Shown here piece by piece: positions 9,460 to 17,915 of a stretch of 64,000 nucleotides of DNA. Origin of the DNA: Vibrio sinensis (GTDB lineage Bacteria > Pseudomonadota > Gammaproteobacteria > Enterobacterales > Vibrionaceae); NCBI RefSeq assembly GCF_003605645.1, contig NZ_QVMU01000004.1, positions 124,001-188,000 of the forward strand, written 5' to 3'. A program made the position numbers and the translations under genes. Within the stretch, counting starts at the first letter, position 1, and each line of letters starts with the position of its first letter. The notes below the pieces were generated by a model. It was not told where the DNA came from. It saw only the letters and a program-made list of their open reading frames with translations, and did not search any database.

Positions 9460-10833
9460 CTAAAAATGTAACTTAGCTAAGTTAGCAACATTCACTTCAG
9501 ACTGATCTTGATTAAAAAGAGGAAGACTAAGGATAAAAAAGCTTTCCTTTGAGTCATAGTCAAAACTCAATGATTTAAACTCCTCCAAGTTAGCAGGCAA
9601 TTCTGGATAAACTAGCCCCTGGAGCACTCGCTTATTTTTGTATTCTTCTTTGATAGAAATTGCTCGCCTGTCACGCACTAACTTCAATACATCCGTTTCG
9701 ACTATTTGTGAATATTGAGTGATTTTTTTCCACTTTGAGTCCAATACTATGACTAGGTCGTTATCATTGATGCTGACTAAATGGTCAGGCCTATTGTCAT
9801 GGGTAGAAAGTACCGTAGGCTCTGATTCTTGACCATCTTCATTAAACAGTTGCAGGTTGGACTGTATAATCGGTTGGTTTTTAACACTATAGTCACTAGA
9901 CTGATTTAGCAATCTTTCGACATGCATTTCAAACATGATTTCAGGTGAAAAATACAGTGAAATCAGGTTAGTTATCTTTTTGTCAGCGCTATCTATTGTG
10001 TCACCACAAACGAGTGTCAGCAGATTAGTATAGAGTTTGTTTTTATCGCTACTATTTTTAAACAACTTCCTGATATTAGGTCTAACCAATGAATGGATTT
10101 GGAAGTACTTGTTGTCTATCTTAAAACGCTTAACGACATGCCTTTTTAGAAATCCACTCAGTTGTTTAATCTCTTTATCTATTGCTTCACAGGCACCAAG
10201 CATTGGCTGTACTTGTTTGCGGAAATGATTAAGGCAAACATAAGCAACATTCGCGATTTCCGAATAGTTAAACTCAACCTCATTGTATTGATGAATCTTA
10301 GATTTATTAATTTCTAGGATATTTTTCTTAATATCAATCGCGTTGGAAATAGAGCTGGAGTGAAAGTTATTCCTCTTATTTGAGACAGACTTATGAGAAT
10401 GAAAGAACCTCTTGATCTCTTTAAGCGACTGCACATACTTGATTTTCATCGCACCATCAAGATCCGTCACATCATTCAGGTTGAAGTCACGGATGTTGTC
10501 ATCCAGTTGCCTTTTTCCTTTATAACCCTCTTTGACCAAATCTCGATACAAGGACATGTATTTAACAAACAATAAATCCATGTCCTCCTGAGAACAGTTA
10601 TAAATATCGCAAAACTTGGGAACTGTAATAATCGTATTATACCCACCTCCCTCGATAGCAAACTGATAGGCACCGATCAAATTGTTGTTGCTGTTTCGCT
10701 GGATCTGCTTTAACGCCTCTCGCGGTACATGAAGTCCACGAATATCACTAATATTCGTGTTTTCATGGATATAGTACCTATCCCCTAAACCTTGTTTCTG
10801 CTTGAACTTCCTAAAGCGCGGTTTATCAGCCAT
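9460..10833 (-). CDS. McrC-like endonuclease subunit (PD-(D/E)XK) of a type IV-like restriction module
   Basis: 457 residues. The C-terminal half carries a PD-(D/E)XK nuclease signature: FEMHVERLL (~301-309) followed by RPD (348-350) and VLDSKWK (363-369), which fits McrC. The N-terminal ~250 residues are weakly conserved and probably contact the ATPase. It sits 3 bp downstream of the McrB-like gene on the same strand, so the order is mcrB-mcrC, as in McrBC. The encoded complex should cut modified DNA, but the recognised modification is unknown. The gene is AT-rich compared with its neighbours, which suggests horizontal acquisition. Confidence 0.7.
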   Translation of the reverse strand: MADKPRFRKFKQKQGLGDRYYIHENTNISDIRGLHVPREALKQIQRNSNNNLIGAYQFAIEGGGYNTIITVPKFCDIYNCSQEDMDLLFVKYMSLYRDLVKEGYKGKRQLDDNIRDFNLNDVTDLDGAMKIKYVQSLKEIKRFFHSHKSVSNKRNNFHSSSISNAIDIKKNILEINKSKIHQYNEVEFNYSEIANVAYVCLNHFRKQVQPMLGACEAIDKEIKQLSGFLKRHVVKRFKIDNKYFQIHSLVRPNIRKLFKNSSDKNKLYTNLLTLVCGDTIDSADKKITNLISLYFSPEIMFEMHVERLLNQSSDYSVKNQPIIQSNLQLFNEDGQESEPTVLSTHDNRPDHLVSINDNDLVIVLDSKWKKITQYSQIVETDVLKLVRDRRAISIKEEYKNKRVLQGLVYPELPANLEEFKSLSFDYDSKESFFILSLPLFNQDQSEVNVANLAKLHF

Positions 10834-10836
10834 AGA

Positions 10837-12693
10837 TTAACCTTGCGTGTCGAATAGTTTTAATATCGTGTCTACGGCGGGCGTTGATACGCTTTCGTCA
10901 AAGAAATAGAAGCGCTGAAGCTCTGAAGTCAGTTTTGCGTAGTCATACTGTTCAATTTCATTATTGAAGAACAGGGTTTGCTCAAGAATTCCCATAAAAT
11001 CTTCCCAAGCGATATCTTTGATATCTTTAAAATCGACAATTAACTTGACCAAGGCTCTCGCAAATGTTTTCGCGTCATTGACATCGATCCAAATAGCATG
11101 ACCTACCTGAAATCTATCAGGGTGCACCTCTTGCTGCTCGGTAAAATAACTATTAATCGCTACATTCAGTCGGTCAAAAAAAACCTTAGTGACATCATGT
11201 ATAATTGGCAAGCTAGATGGGTAAATCTCAATAACTTCAAAACGTCTCAGTAGGTTATCCCCCATGATTTTCTTATCATCGCGATAGTTTGAAGTGCACA
11301 AAAAATAGAGGTTCTGCGGTATAGTCAGGGTAATCGACTCTTTGTTGCTCACCAAGCTAGGTAAATTGACTTTATTCATACCTGCTTTTTGATTCACCAG
11401 TTCAGTGATAGCACTGTTACTACTTTTTTCACCATTAATAAAGTCTTGATCAAAGCACACTCTACGACTCTCTTCGATCAAGAAAATCAGATCACCAATT
11501 AACTTATTGAGTTCATTTTCCTGGATCTCTTCCAGAACGATCACAAACGGCAAAGACGGATTGAGTATGGCTTTAATAATATGATTGAGAATTAAGCCCT
11601 GCTTTTCAGAGTATTCTATCTGGCCATGTGGGTTAGTGTTAACTGAAATGCCCTGCATCAGATCAGAGTTACTAGTTGCAGAGTGAATGTTGATTCTCAG
11701 AACATTGGATGAAATAACGTCGCTGATGGGAAGACAAACACTTGGCTCAGCTCCATCTTTCACCTTAAATATCTTGTCAAGAATGATCTCTTCAATGTAG
11801 CGACTCTTACCCGTTCCCGGCACGCCTTTTAACAATAGATTTTTATAAGGGAAATCGTTTTCGATAGCCTCTGATGTTTTCTTTAACTCATCACTAGAGA
11901 TGCTTTTTTCTGCAGGGAACACTAGGCTATCCTCGTCATTCATGTTGTAAAGGAAATCGTAATAATGGCTATCTTTCTCTGGAATACTATAAAAAGCAGT
12001 GATTTGGTTTTGAATTGCTCCTAGATCAGCTTCTGAGGATAAGCGAATATTTTTATTACTTTTGTCGTATGTAACATATTCAAAATATTGATAATCGCCG
12101 ATCAAAAGGTTCCAACTGTCCGAAGTAAACCTATCACTTGCATCAGTTAAAACCTCATTAAGCTCCTTAAAATCATGTACTCTATTTGCTTTAAGAAGTG
12201 CGATATGATCATCAATTTCAGAACGATTTTTTATGCTCGTAGCAAACAGAATATACTCCCCTACTGATATAGGGCCGTCTATTTTTAATAAAAACTCTAG
12301 TGTTATCCAGTATGGATAAACTTCAATCCCATCACTTTTTCCAGCGGCATTCCAAATTAACGGAAATTTCCATTTTTTAATTTGATTTTGAATCAAACGA
12401 AAGCCCGAAAAGCATGGACTTAGAAGAGCATGGCCACTCTTAGTTATCTGCTCTTCTGATTTGACTCGCTCATCTTTGAGGAACCCCAAATTTTTTAAAT
12501 AGCCCGCACGCCTTTTCAACGTTTCGTTATCTGGTGTGCAGTTATTCTGTACGTAGTGTAAAACATCAATTAATTGTTCAATGCTTTGACCTTGGTTCGG
12601 GAAAGTAAAATATTGCGGGCGCCTAGCTTGCTCCCCAGCTCTACCTGTTCTGGTAATTTTGTGTATTTTATCTATAAAATCAACTGGATGCAT
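10837..12693 (-). CDS. McrB-like AAA+ NTPase with divergent Walker B and unusual N-terminus
   Basis: 618 residues. The AAA+ module begins near residue 285: Walker A GVPGTGKS (290-297), Walker B region FVIVLEEIQENELNK (~383-397), sensor-1-like TSNYRDD (467-473) and an arginine-finger segment LLRRFEVIEIYP (~481-492). McrB proteins normally read DEINRGN at Walker B. Here the aspartate is glutamate and the following N/R are Q/E. Residues 1-270 do not resemble the DUF3578-type McrB N-domain. They look like two winged-helix-type segments (ITKSGHALL; GPISVGEYILFATS), as seen in AlwI-like restriction enzymes. This part probably reads DNA. Function inferred from family and gene order. Confidence 0.7.
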   Translation of the reverse strand: MHPVDFIDKIHKITRTGRAGEQARRPQYFTFPNQGQSIEQLIDVLHYVQNNCTPDNETLKRRAGYLKNLGFLKDERVKSEEQITKSGHALLSPCFSGFRLIQNQIKKWKFPLIWNAAGKSDGIEVYPYWITLEFLLKIDGPISVGEYILFATSIKNRSEIDDHIALLKANRVHDFKELNEVLTDASDRFTSDSWNLLIGDYQYFEYVTYDKSNKNIRLSSEADLGAIQNQITAFYSIPEKDSHYYDFLYNMNDEDSLVFPAEKSISSDELKKTSEAIENDFPYKNLLLKGVPGTGKSRYIEEIILDKIFKVKDGAEPSVCLPISDVISSNVLRINIHSATSNSDLMQGISVNTNPHGQIEYSEKQGLILNHIIKAILNPSLPFVIVLEEIQENELNKLIGDLIFLIEESRRVCFDQDFINGEKSSNSAITELVNQKAGMNKVNLPSLVSNKESITLTIPQNLYFLCTSNYRDDKKIMGDNLLRRFEVIEIYPSSLPIIHDVTKVFFDRLNVAINSYFTEQQEVHPDRFQVGHAIWIDVNDAKTFARALVKLIVDFKDIKDIAWEDFMGILEQTLFFNNEIEQYDYAKLTSELQRFYFFDESVSTPAVDTILKLFDTQG

Positions 12694-13027
12694 ATTAACG
12701 CTCTATTATTCTGAGTTTTAGCATTTTTATTGTGTTAGGGAGTTCTGAATTAATCCGATCACCTGTATCAATATCAAGCAATACAGCAGTACTAAAACAT
12801 GAAAATCAATTGACGATTACTTGATGTTTTTCATTGACTTAAGTAACCTGAAATAATTGCTTTATATTAAAGCTACTCTGTAGAAAAACAATCGATTAAT
12901 TTGCCTAATTACCAACATCCTGAAAAGCCTACACAGCTGATAGAGCTCTATTTACTCACTTGTAAATCTATCCCCTGCACACCAAAAGCGTTAAGATTAA
13001 ATCGTGTTCAATGATAGGCGTATGATG
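12694..13027. other. AT-rich noncoding region upstream of the McrBC-like module
   Basis: No convincing coding frame. It must hold the promoters of the leftward mcrB-like gene and the rightward GST gene. An imperfect dyad (TCAATTGACGATTACTTGA) lies near 12804-12823. No repeat or integrase remnant marks the island edge here. Confidence 0.5.
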
Positions 13028-13714
13028 ATGGCTCAACCTCCTATTCTGTATTCACTACTGAACTGTCCGTATGCTATGCGCGCTCGAATTGCTCTCTTCA
13101 AAGCAGAACAAGTGGTGCGAATTCGTGCTATCAAGCTCAATAACAAACCAGATGAGATGCTCCTGGTTTCCCCTAAAGGAAGCGTACCTGTGTTGGTCAT
13201 TCAAGAAGACCGGACTCATTCAACAAAAATTATTGAGGAAAGCTTAGAGGTGATGCTTTGGGCACTGTCTCAAAATGATCCAGAGAACCTATTACACCTA
13301 GGTGATAGCAGTGCATTACCCGCCATGGTGAAATTAATTTTAGAATTTGAACACGATTTCCTACCTGCCTACAACGCTTATAGCTGTGCTAAACGTTACC
13401 ATGACGGCAATGAGGTGATATATCGTCAAGCCTGTGAAATGCACTTGAAAAAACTCGAAGGATGTTTGTCTCAACATTCTTATCTATTTTCAAATAAAGA
13501 AAGCTTAGTGGATATTGCGCTACTGCCTTTTTTACGTAAATTCGCCCGCATCGACAAACGATGGTATAGACAAAGTCCCTACCCTAAACTGCATGCATGG
13601 CTAAAGCGCTATCTAGATAGCTCCATGTTTTCAAAGGTGATGGAGCAACATGAGCTATGGCTCGATCACCGCAAAGATATTTATTTGGGGCACTCCAATA
13701 CAAAAAATGAGTGA
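13028..13714 (+). CDS. Glutathione S-transferase family protein
   Basis: About 228 residues. The N-terminal thioredoxin-like domain has the motif NCPYAMRAR, giving a potential Cys or Ser/Tyr glutathione site, and the cis-Pro segment GSVPVL; a helical C-domain follows. ATGs at 13022, 13025 and 13028 and a GTG at 13004 are all in frame. I prefer 13028, which places AGG about 9 bases upstream. GSTs of this class act in cytosolic detoxification or thiol reduction; the substrate is unknown. The stop codon lies inside the terminator stem that follows. Confidence 0.8.
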   Translation: MAQPPILYSLLNCPYAMRARIALFKAEQVVRIRAIKLNNKPDEMLLVSPKGSVPVLVIQEDRTHSTKIIEESLEVMLWALSQNDPENLLHLGDSSALPAMVKLILEFEHDFLPAYNAYSCAKRYHDGNEVIYRQACEMHLKKLEGCLSQHSYLFSNKESLVDIALLPFLRKFARIDKRWYRQSPYPKLHAWLKRYLDSSMFSKVMEQHELWLDHRKDIYLGHSNTKNE

Positions 13715-13745
13715 AAGCCATCTCGGTTCACTCATTATGTTTTTG
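13708..13745 (+). terminator. Terminator overlapping the GST stop codon
   Basis: ATGAGTGAA / TTCACTCAT, a perfect 9-bp stem with an 11-nt loop, followed by TATGTTTTT. The TGA stop (13712-13714) is inside the left arm. Confidence 0.65.
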
Positions 13746-13840
13746 AACAATTAAGCTATTCGTGAAAACTGATCTATTCACGAAAACTAACGGCTATCAA
13801 CCATGACTCCCATAGCAATAGCACAGGTTGAGTTTATCAA

Positions 13841-14347
13841 TTAGAACGCTTTCAGCAATCCGGAATGGTAGGTACTAACATCTAGTGTTACACCATACTC
13901 TTCCACCCAGCGGTCAAGTTGCGCTTGCGCTTCATTAAGGCTACTCATCGTGATGGTGTTATCATCTAACTGCCACAGTTGACGTGAGCCATCATAACTA
14001 AACTGAAGCGCTAACATCGCATCGGCATTTCCTTGTTTTGCCGCAGCGAGTAGCTTTCTATTTTTTCGATAGATCAAATTTAGCGCCTGTTTTAAATCCC
14101 ATACATACGCTACTTCTTGCATTTTAGGGTGTGTTTTCAGTTTGAGTAGCACCATGATTAACCCGATCGCGCTGATAACGACCCCAAGTAAATTCCAGTG
14201 AAAATTCGAGCCTGACTCAGATGGAAAGAGTTGTATCAAGATCTGAGCAATCGCTAAACTCGACACCGTCAAACTGGCAATACAAGCAACAATCACGATA
14301 TTCAAACGTGAACGATATAATTGCTTGTCGATAGTTTTCAATTGCAT
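13841..14347 (-). CDS. DUF3087 family membrane protein
   Basis: 168 residues with two membrane helices close together near the N-terminus (about residues 18-40 and 50-68), then a cytoplasmic helical domain containing LIYRKNRKLLAAAKQGNADAM. Architecture and length match DUF3087, a family of unknown function common in Vibrio and Shewanella. Single gene, no operon partner. Confidence 0.8.
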   Translation of the reverse strand: MQLKTIDKQLYRSRLNIVIVACIASLTVSSLAIAQILIQLFPSESGSNFHWNLLGVVISAIGLIMVLLKLKTHPKMQEVAYVWDLKQALNLIYRKNRKLLAAAKQGNADAMLALQFSYDGSRQLWQLDDNTITMSSLNEAQAQLDRWVEEYGVTLDVSTYHSGLLKAF

Positions 14348-14446
14348 TCATTACTCCATGTATTTCTGTTATCTACCAAATGATGATAGTCGTGAGCCTG
14401 ACTATATTACATGCCAAAAAGCCAGATCATGTTTTGAATATCCTGA

Positions 14447-14869
14447 TTAAAATCCGCGCTGTTTCCAAAACTGCGCTTCATCGGGCAAAAACACAGTAAA
14501 CGTCTTTTCTGCAATGACTCGGCTGTCTAAGGACAATGTCATTCGCCACTTACCGGCTTTATCGTCCAACGGCTCCCAAATAGTATCACCGAGATAAAAA
14601 TCCCAATCGTTACTATTAATGTGTAGTTCACCAGTAAACGCTTCGAGCAACTGGCCTTTTTTATTAGTAATGCCGGGGTGATCAATACAGTATTCGATCA
14701 CAGCTCCTTTGGCTTTTTTAATATTAACGACAAAACCAAATTCAATATCAACTTCAGCAGGAACCTTAGTGGTGAATTCTTGGATCTTAGGTAAATGTTT
14801 AGATTTTGAATCCCACTGGCTGTAAATACCGTAAGAGGAAATTTCTACTATTGGCGATCGTTTTGCCAT
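14447..14869 (-). CDS. DUF3859 domain protein
   Basis: 140 residues from the ATG at 14869 (MAKRSPIVEISSYGIYSQWD). An upstream extension is open but overlaps the kinase gene. The protein is a predicted beta-rich single domain without signal peptide, matching DUF3859, whose function is unknown. The start overlaps the end of the upstream P-loop kinase gene by 22 bp, so the two are co-transcribed and probably coupled. Confidence 0.8.
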   Translation of the reverse strand: MAKRSPIVEISSYGIYSQWDSKSKHLPKIQEFTTKVPAEVDIEFGFVVNIKKAKGAVIEYCIDHPGITNKKGQLLEAFTGELHINSNDWDFYLGDTIWEPLDDKAGKWRMTLSLDSRVIAEKTFTVFLPDEAQFWKQRGF

Positions 14870-15255
14870 GTTTGCCACCGCTTTTTCATTGTTGTTATAA
14901 CCGACGCATCGACACCATGAATATTGCCATAATCTCCCTGGCATTCAATGATTTCAAATTGAGCTCGGTACTGCTTTGCTAGACGCCAATAAGGCACAAT
15001 TTCCCAGCGTCGAACAAACGTGTTGGAAACCACAACATTTTGCTTTGAACGTAACCCTTGTTCTGTTTGCTGCTGGCACCATTGATGCGCGTTTGGCAAC
15101 TGACTGGGATCAAAGTGATATTCACCTTGGGAGTTAACAAAATACATATCAGCTTCTAGATGAATAGTGTTAACACCATCCATCGCCAGTGCTTTTGCTA
15201 ACGTGCTTTTTCCTGAACCGGGTAAGCCACGAATTAAAGTTAATTTGAATGTCAT
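14848..15255 (-). CDS. P-loop kinase/ATPase (AAA_33-like)
   Basis: 135 residues. Walker A GLPGSGKST appears at about residues 10-18, followed by ADMYF, which in polynucleotide-kinase-like and zeta-toxin-like P-loop kinases carries the catalytic acid. The protein is short and single-domain, so a small nucleotide or RNA-end kinase is possible, but the substrate cannot be told. It overlaps the DUF3859 gene. It is divergent from metA, whose MetJ box lies 98 bp from this gene's start. Confidence 0.75.
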   Translation of the reverse strand: MTFKLTLIRGLPGSGKSTLAKALAMDGVNTIHLEADMYFVNSQGEYHFDPSQLPNAHQWCQQQTEQGLRSKQNVVVSNTFVRRWEIVPYWRLAKQYRAQFEIIECQGDYGNIHGVDASVITTMKKRWQTWQNDRQ

Positions 15256-15352
15256 GAAAGGCGTACTGAATCTAAAGTCCAGTCAGTTTACCGTAGAACG
15301 GACTAAATTGGCTATCGACAACGCCAATGGATTGGGTTAAGTTTGGAAGTAT

Positions 15353-15360
15353 AGACGTCT
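15353..15360. promoter_or_regulatory. MetJ operator (met box)
   Basis: AGACGTCT, a perfect match to the MetJ 8-bp consensus, ends 24 bp before the metA start. MetJ with S-adenosylmethionine represses met genes at such boxes. MetJ usually needs two adjacent boxes; the flanking octamers here are only weak matches. Confidence 0.75.
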
Positions 15361-15384
15361 GAAATTAAGCTTAGGGAGAAAGCT

Positions 15385-16326
15385 GTGCCGATTAAGATCC
15401 CCGATCAACTACCTGCATCTGACGTATTACGACAAGAGAATATCTTCGTGATGCTAGAGTCTCGCGCATCAACTCAGGGAATTCGTCCGTTAAAAGTGTT
15501 GATCCTCAATCTTATGCCGAAGAAAATTGAAACTGAGACTCAATTCTTACGGTTGCTGTCCAATAGTCCACTACAAGTCGATATTGAACTGCTAAGGATC
15601 GATGACCGACCAAGTAAAAATACGCCCACTGAACACCTTGATAATTTCTATCGTCAATTCGAAACGATCAGACATCGTAACTTTGATGGGCTAATTATTA
15701 CAGGTGCACCACTCGGCTTAGTCCAGTTTGAGGATGTTATCTATTGGGAACACTTACAAACCATCATGTCTTGGGCAAAAGAGCACGTCACTTCAACTTT
15801 GTATGTTTGCTGGGCTGCTCAAGCGGGATTAAAACTGCTCTATAACTTGCCGAAACGAACTCGCAAAGACAAGTTGTCTGGGGTCTACCAGCACGAAATT
15901 CATCACCCTCACCACCCTATTTTACGTGGTTTTGATGACTCATTTTTAGCGCCCCATTCCCGCTATGCGGACTTTTCATCTGAATACTTATCTAAACATA
16001 CCGATTTGGATATATTAGCTACCTCAGATGTCGCTGGTGTATACCTTGCTAGCACCAAAGATAAACGAAATGTTTTTGTCACTGGTCACCCTGAATACGA
16101 TGCTCACACTTTGCATCACGAATACATTCGCGATCGAGACGAGGGAATGGAGCCAGTAATACCCGTCAATTATTACCCAAATAACGATCCGGAACACAAA
16201 CCTAACGCGAGTTGGCGCAGTCATGGACACCTTTTGTTTGCCAACTGGCTAAACTATTGCGTTTACCAACAAACGCCTTACGATCTCGAACACTTTAGTG
16301 AAGCCAATTTCACCAAAGACGACTAA
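15385..16326 (+). CDS. metA: Homoserine O-succinyltransferase
   Basis: 313 residues starting at a GTG preceded by GGGAGAAA. It catalyses succinyl-CoA plus L-homoserine to O-succinylhomoserine, the first committed step of methionine synthesis. The glutaminase-like fold is clear: catalytic Cys142 in YVCWAAQAG, and the His/Glu of the triad in VTGHPEYD. Length is typical (309-313). Some MetA-type enzymes use acetyl-CoA, and the sequence alone cannot exclude that. The upstream MetJ box shows methionine repression. Confidence 0.95.
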   Translation: MPIKIPDQLPASDVLRQENIFVMLESRASTQGIRPLKVLILNLMPKKIETETQFLRLLSNSPLQVDIELLRIDDRPSKNTPTEHLDNFYRQFETIRHRNFDGLIITGAPLGLVQFEDVIYWEHLQTIMSWAKEHVTSTLYVCWAAQAGLKLLYNLPKRTRKDKLSGVYQHEIHHPHHPILRGFDDSFLAPHSRYADFSSEYLSKHTDLDILATSDVAGVYLASTKDKRNVFVTGHPEYDAHTLHHEYIRDRDEGMEPVIPVNYYPNNDPEHKPNASWRSHGHLLFANWLNYCVYQQTPYDLEHFSEANFTKDD

Positions 16327-16338
16327 TTTGAATATTTC

Positions 16339-16366
16339 CCACGGCTTACCACAGAGGAAGCCGTGG
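16339..16366 (+). terminator. Hairpin after metA
   Basis: CCACGGCTT / AAGCCGTGG, a 9-bp perfect stem with a 10-nt loop, 12 bp past the metA stop. No clear T-run follows, so it may be a weak terminator or an mRNA 3'-end stabiliser. Confidence 0.45.
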
Positions 16367-16508
16367 AGAAAACTAAGATCAATAGCTTAAAACAGCAAGC
16401 CAGTCGGTATAAAAGCCTCTTTGCAACATCCCTCGCATCATCTTATTACAACGCTCTGTTCGTCTCGCCTGTCACAATTATACTCGTAGCACTATCGAGG
16501 AGGCGGCT

Positions 16509-17237
16509 ATGCAGACATTCATCTTATTTATTCTAATTTTGTCACTCACCGCCTGTGTTACCAGCAAAACAACGTCTGAACACTCTCTTCCACCAGCCGA
16601 TCCAATTACCCAAGCCCAAGCGCGTATTGCACTTGGTGTCGGTTACCTAGAACAAAACAAACTGGCCAAAGCACGAGAAAACTTCGAAAAAGCCTACTTT
16701 CATGCGCCGCACTATTATCCAAGCCAACTGGCACTAGCCCATTACTTTGAATCCGTTAGTGAATACTCTTCAGCAGAGCAACTGTATAAAAAGTCACTGC
16801 GGGACCATCCACACAATGGCAATATTATGAATAACTACGGTACTTTTCTTTGTAAACAAGGAAAATATGAACAAGCTGATACTCTGTTTAATAAAGCCGT
16901 TGAACAATCTGACTACTATTCTGTCTCTTCGAGTTATGAAAACGCCGCATTTTGTTCATTGAAAGCTGGCAACACACAATCTGCGATCCAGTATTTTAGA
17001 CGTGTTCTTGATCATGAACCGGAACGAAAACGTGCAATTCTTAATTTAGCTAAGCTCGAAATTGATATTAATGCATTGGCAGAAGCAAGAACCAGACTTG
17101 TGGAATTTCATCATAATTACGGGGTAACAAAGCCCTCATTAGAACTATTAACAGAACTAGAAAAGAAAACAGGAAATCCCGATCTATATCCAACTAACTT
17201 GAAGGTGCCGATAAACGGCAAGCCAAAAAGCCACTAA
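16509..17237 (+). CDS. TPR-repeat lipoprotein, PilF/PilW-like
   Basis: 242 residues. A signal peptide ends in a lipobox (LSLTAC). About five tetratricopeptide units follow (residues ~35-210), e.g. ALGVGYLEQNKLAKARENFE and NYGTFLCKQGKYEQAD. This matches PilF/PilW, the outer-membrane pilotin that helps PilQ secretin assembly in type IV pili. The usual pilW lies between rlmN and rodZ/ispG, which is not the setting here, so this may be a paralogue. A GAGGAGG ribosome site precedes the start. Confidence 0.75.
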   Translation: MQTFILFILILSLTACVTSKTTSEHSLPPADPITQAQARIALGVGYLEQNKLAKARENFEKAYFHAPHYYPSQLALAHYFESVSEYSSAEQLYKKSLRDHPHNGNIMNNYGTFLCKQGKYEQADTLFNKAVEQSDYYSVSSSYENAAFCSLKAGNTQSAIQYFRRVLDHEPERKRAILNLAKLEIDINALAEARTRLVEFHHNYGVTKPSLELLTELEKKTGNPDLYPTNLKVPINGKPKSH

Positions 17238-17395
17238 ACATAATTGGACGATGTGATTGAACAATCTCATTGATGCGTAGCAATTTAGCTAGTGGCTAGT
17301 CGATCTCACCACCAATAAATGACGAGTTAACTCTTTGGTTTTTTGCCCTAATCACTGTTAGAATCTAGGTTCTTTCATCTCTTAAGAGCACTTAA

Positions 17396-17671
17396 ATGGC
17401 AAGGCCTAAGAAAACTCGTCGAATTTGCAGTCGTGCCCCTTTTTCCTGTTTTAAGCCAAATGGAATCCCAATGACGGAGCTAAAAAGCGTCGCGCTTTTA
17501 CCTGAAGAGTTGGAGGCGTTACGTCTCGCGGATATGGAAAGCATGAGCCAATTAGAGGCGGCACAGCAGATGAACGTTTCTCGGCAAACATTTGGTAATA
17601 TCGTAAAAAAAGCGCGCGAAAAAGTCGCGCGATGCTTGGTCGAAGGTCATGCTCTCACGTTTAGTGACTAA
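17396..17671 (+). CDS. DUF134 (UPF0251) helix-turn-helix protein
   Basis: 91 residues. The pattern MARPKKTRRI...PFSCFKPNG...ELEALRLADMESMSQLEAAQQMNVSRQTF is characteristic of DUF134, with an N-terminal Cys-containing segment and a sigma-70-region-4-like HTH (~residues 50-75). It should be a DNA-binding regulator, perhaps sensing metal or Fe-S through the cysteines. It converges on the NqrM-like and NifX-like genes. DUF134 genes often accompany NifX/NafY-domain genes, which suggests it regulates that pair. Confidence 0.85.
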   Translation: MARPKKTRRICSRAPFSCFKPNGIPMTELKSVALLPEELEALRLADMESMSQLEAAQQMNVSRQTFGNIVKKAREKVARCLVEGHALTFSD

Positions 17672-17717
17672 TGAAGAGCCGCACAACCGTCCATATTTTC
17701 GTTCTATATTTTAGCTG

Positions 17718-17915
17718 TTACGCCTTGGGTTCTTGAATTTGATAAAGCTGACGACGATGCTCATCGCAAACATCCTCACAATTACATTCCCGTTCAACAC
17801 CTACAGTTGCTAGGCCGCCACAACTCCCTTTGATCGGTTTACCAGAGAACATCACGCCAAGAGCCATCAACACGACTAGTGCGATAAACAAAACAAACGC
17901 TAGTAAATAAGTCAT
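17718..17915 (-). CDS. NqrM-like (DUF539) small membrane protein
   Basis: 65 residues: one N-terminal membrane helix (about residues 3-23), then a cysteine cluster GSCGGLATVGVERECNCEDVC. That pattern matches NqrM, which is required for iron/flavin-cofactor maturation of the Na+-translocating NADH:quinone reductase. The standard nqrM sits beside apbE in the nqr operon, which is not visible here, so this is probably a second copy with a related metal-delivery role. It overlaps the NifX-like gene by 4 bp. Confidence 0.75.
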   Translation of the reverse strand: MTYLLAFVLFIALVVLMALGVMFSGKPIKGSCGGLATVGVERECNCEDVCDEHRRQLYQIQEPKA

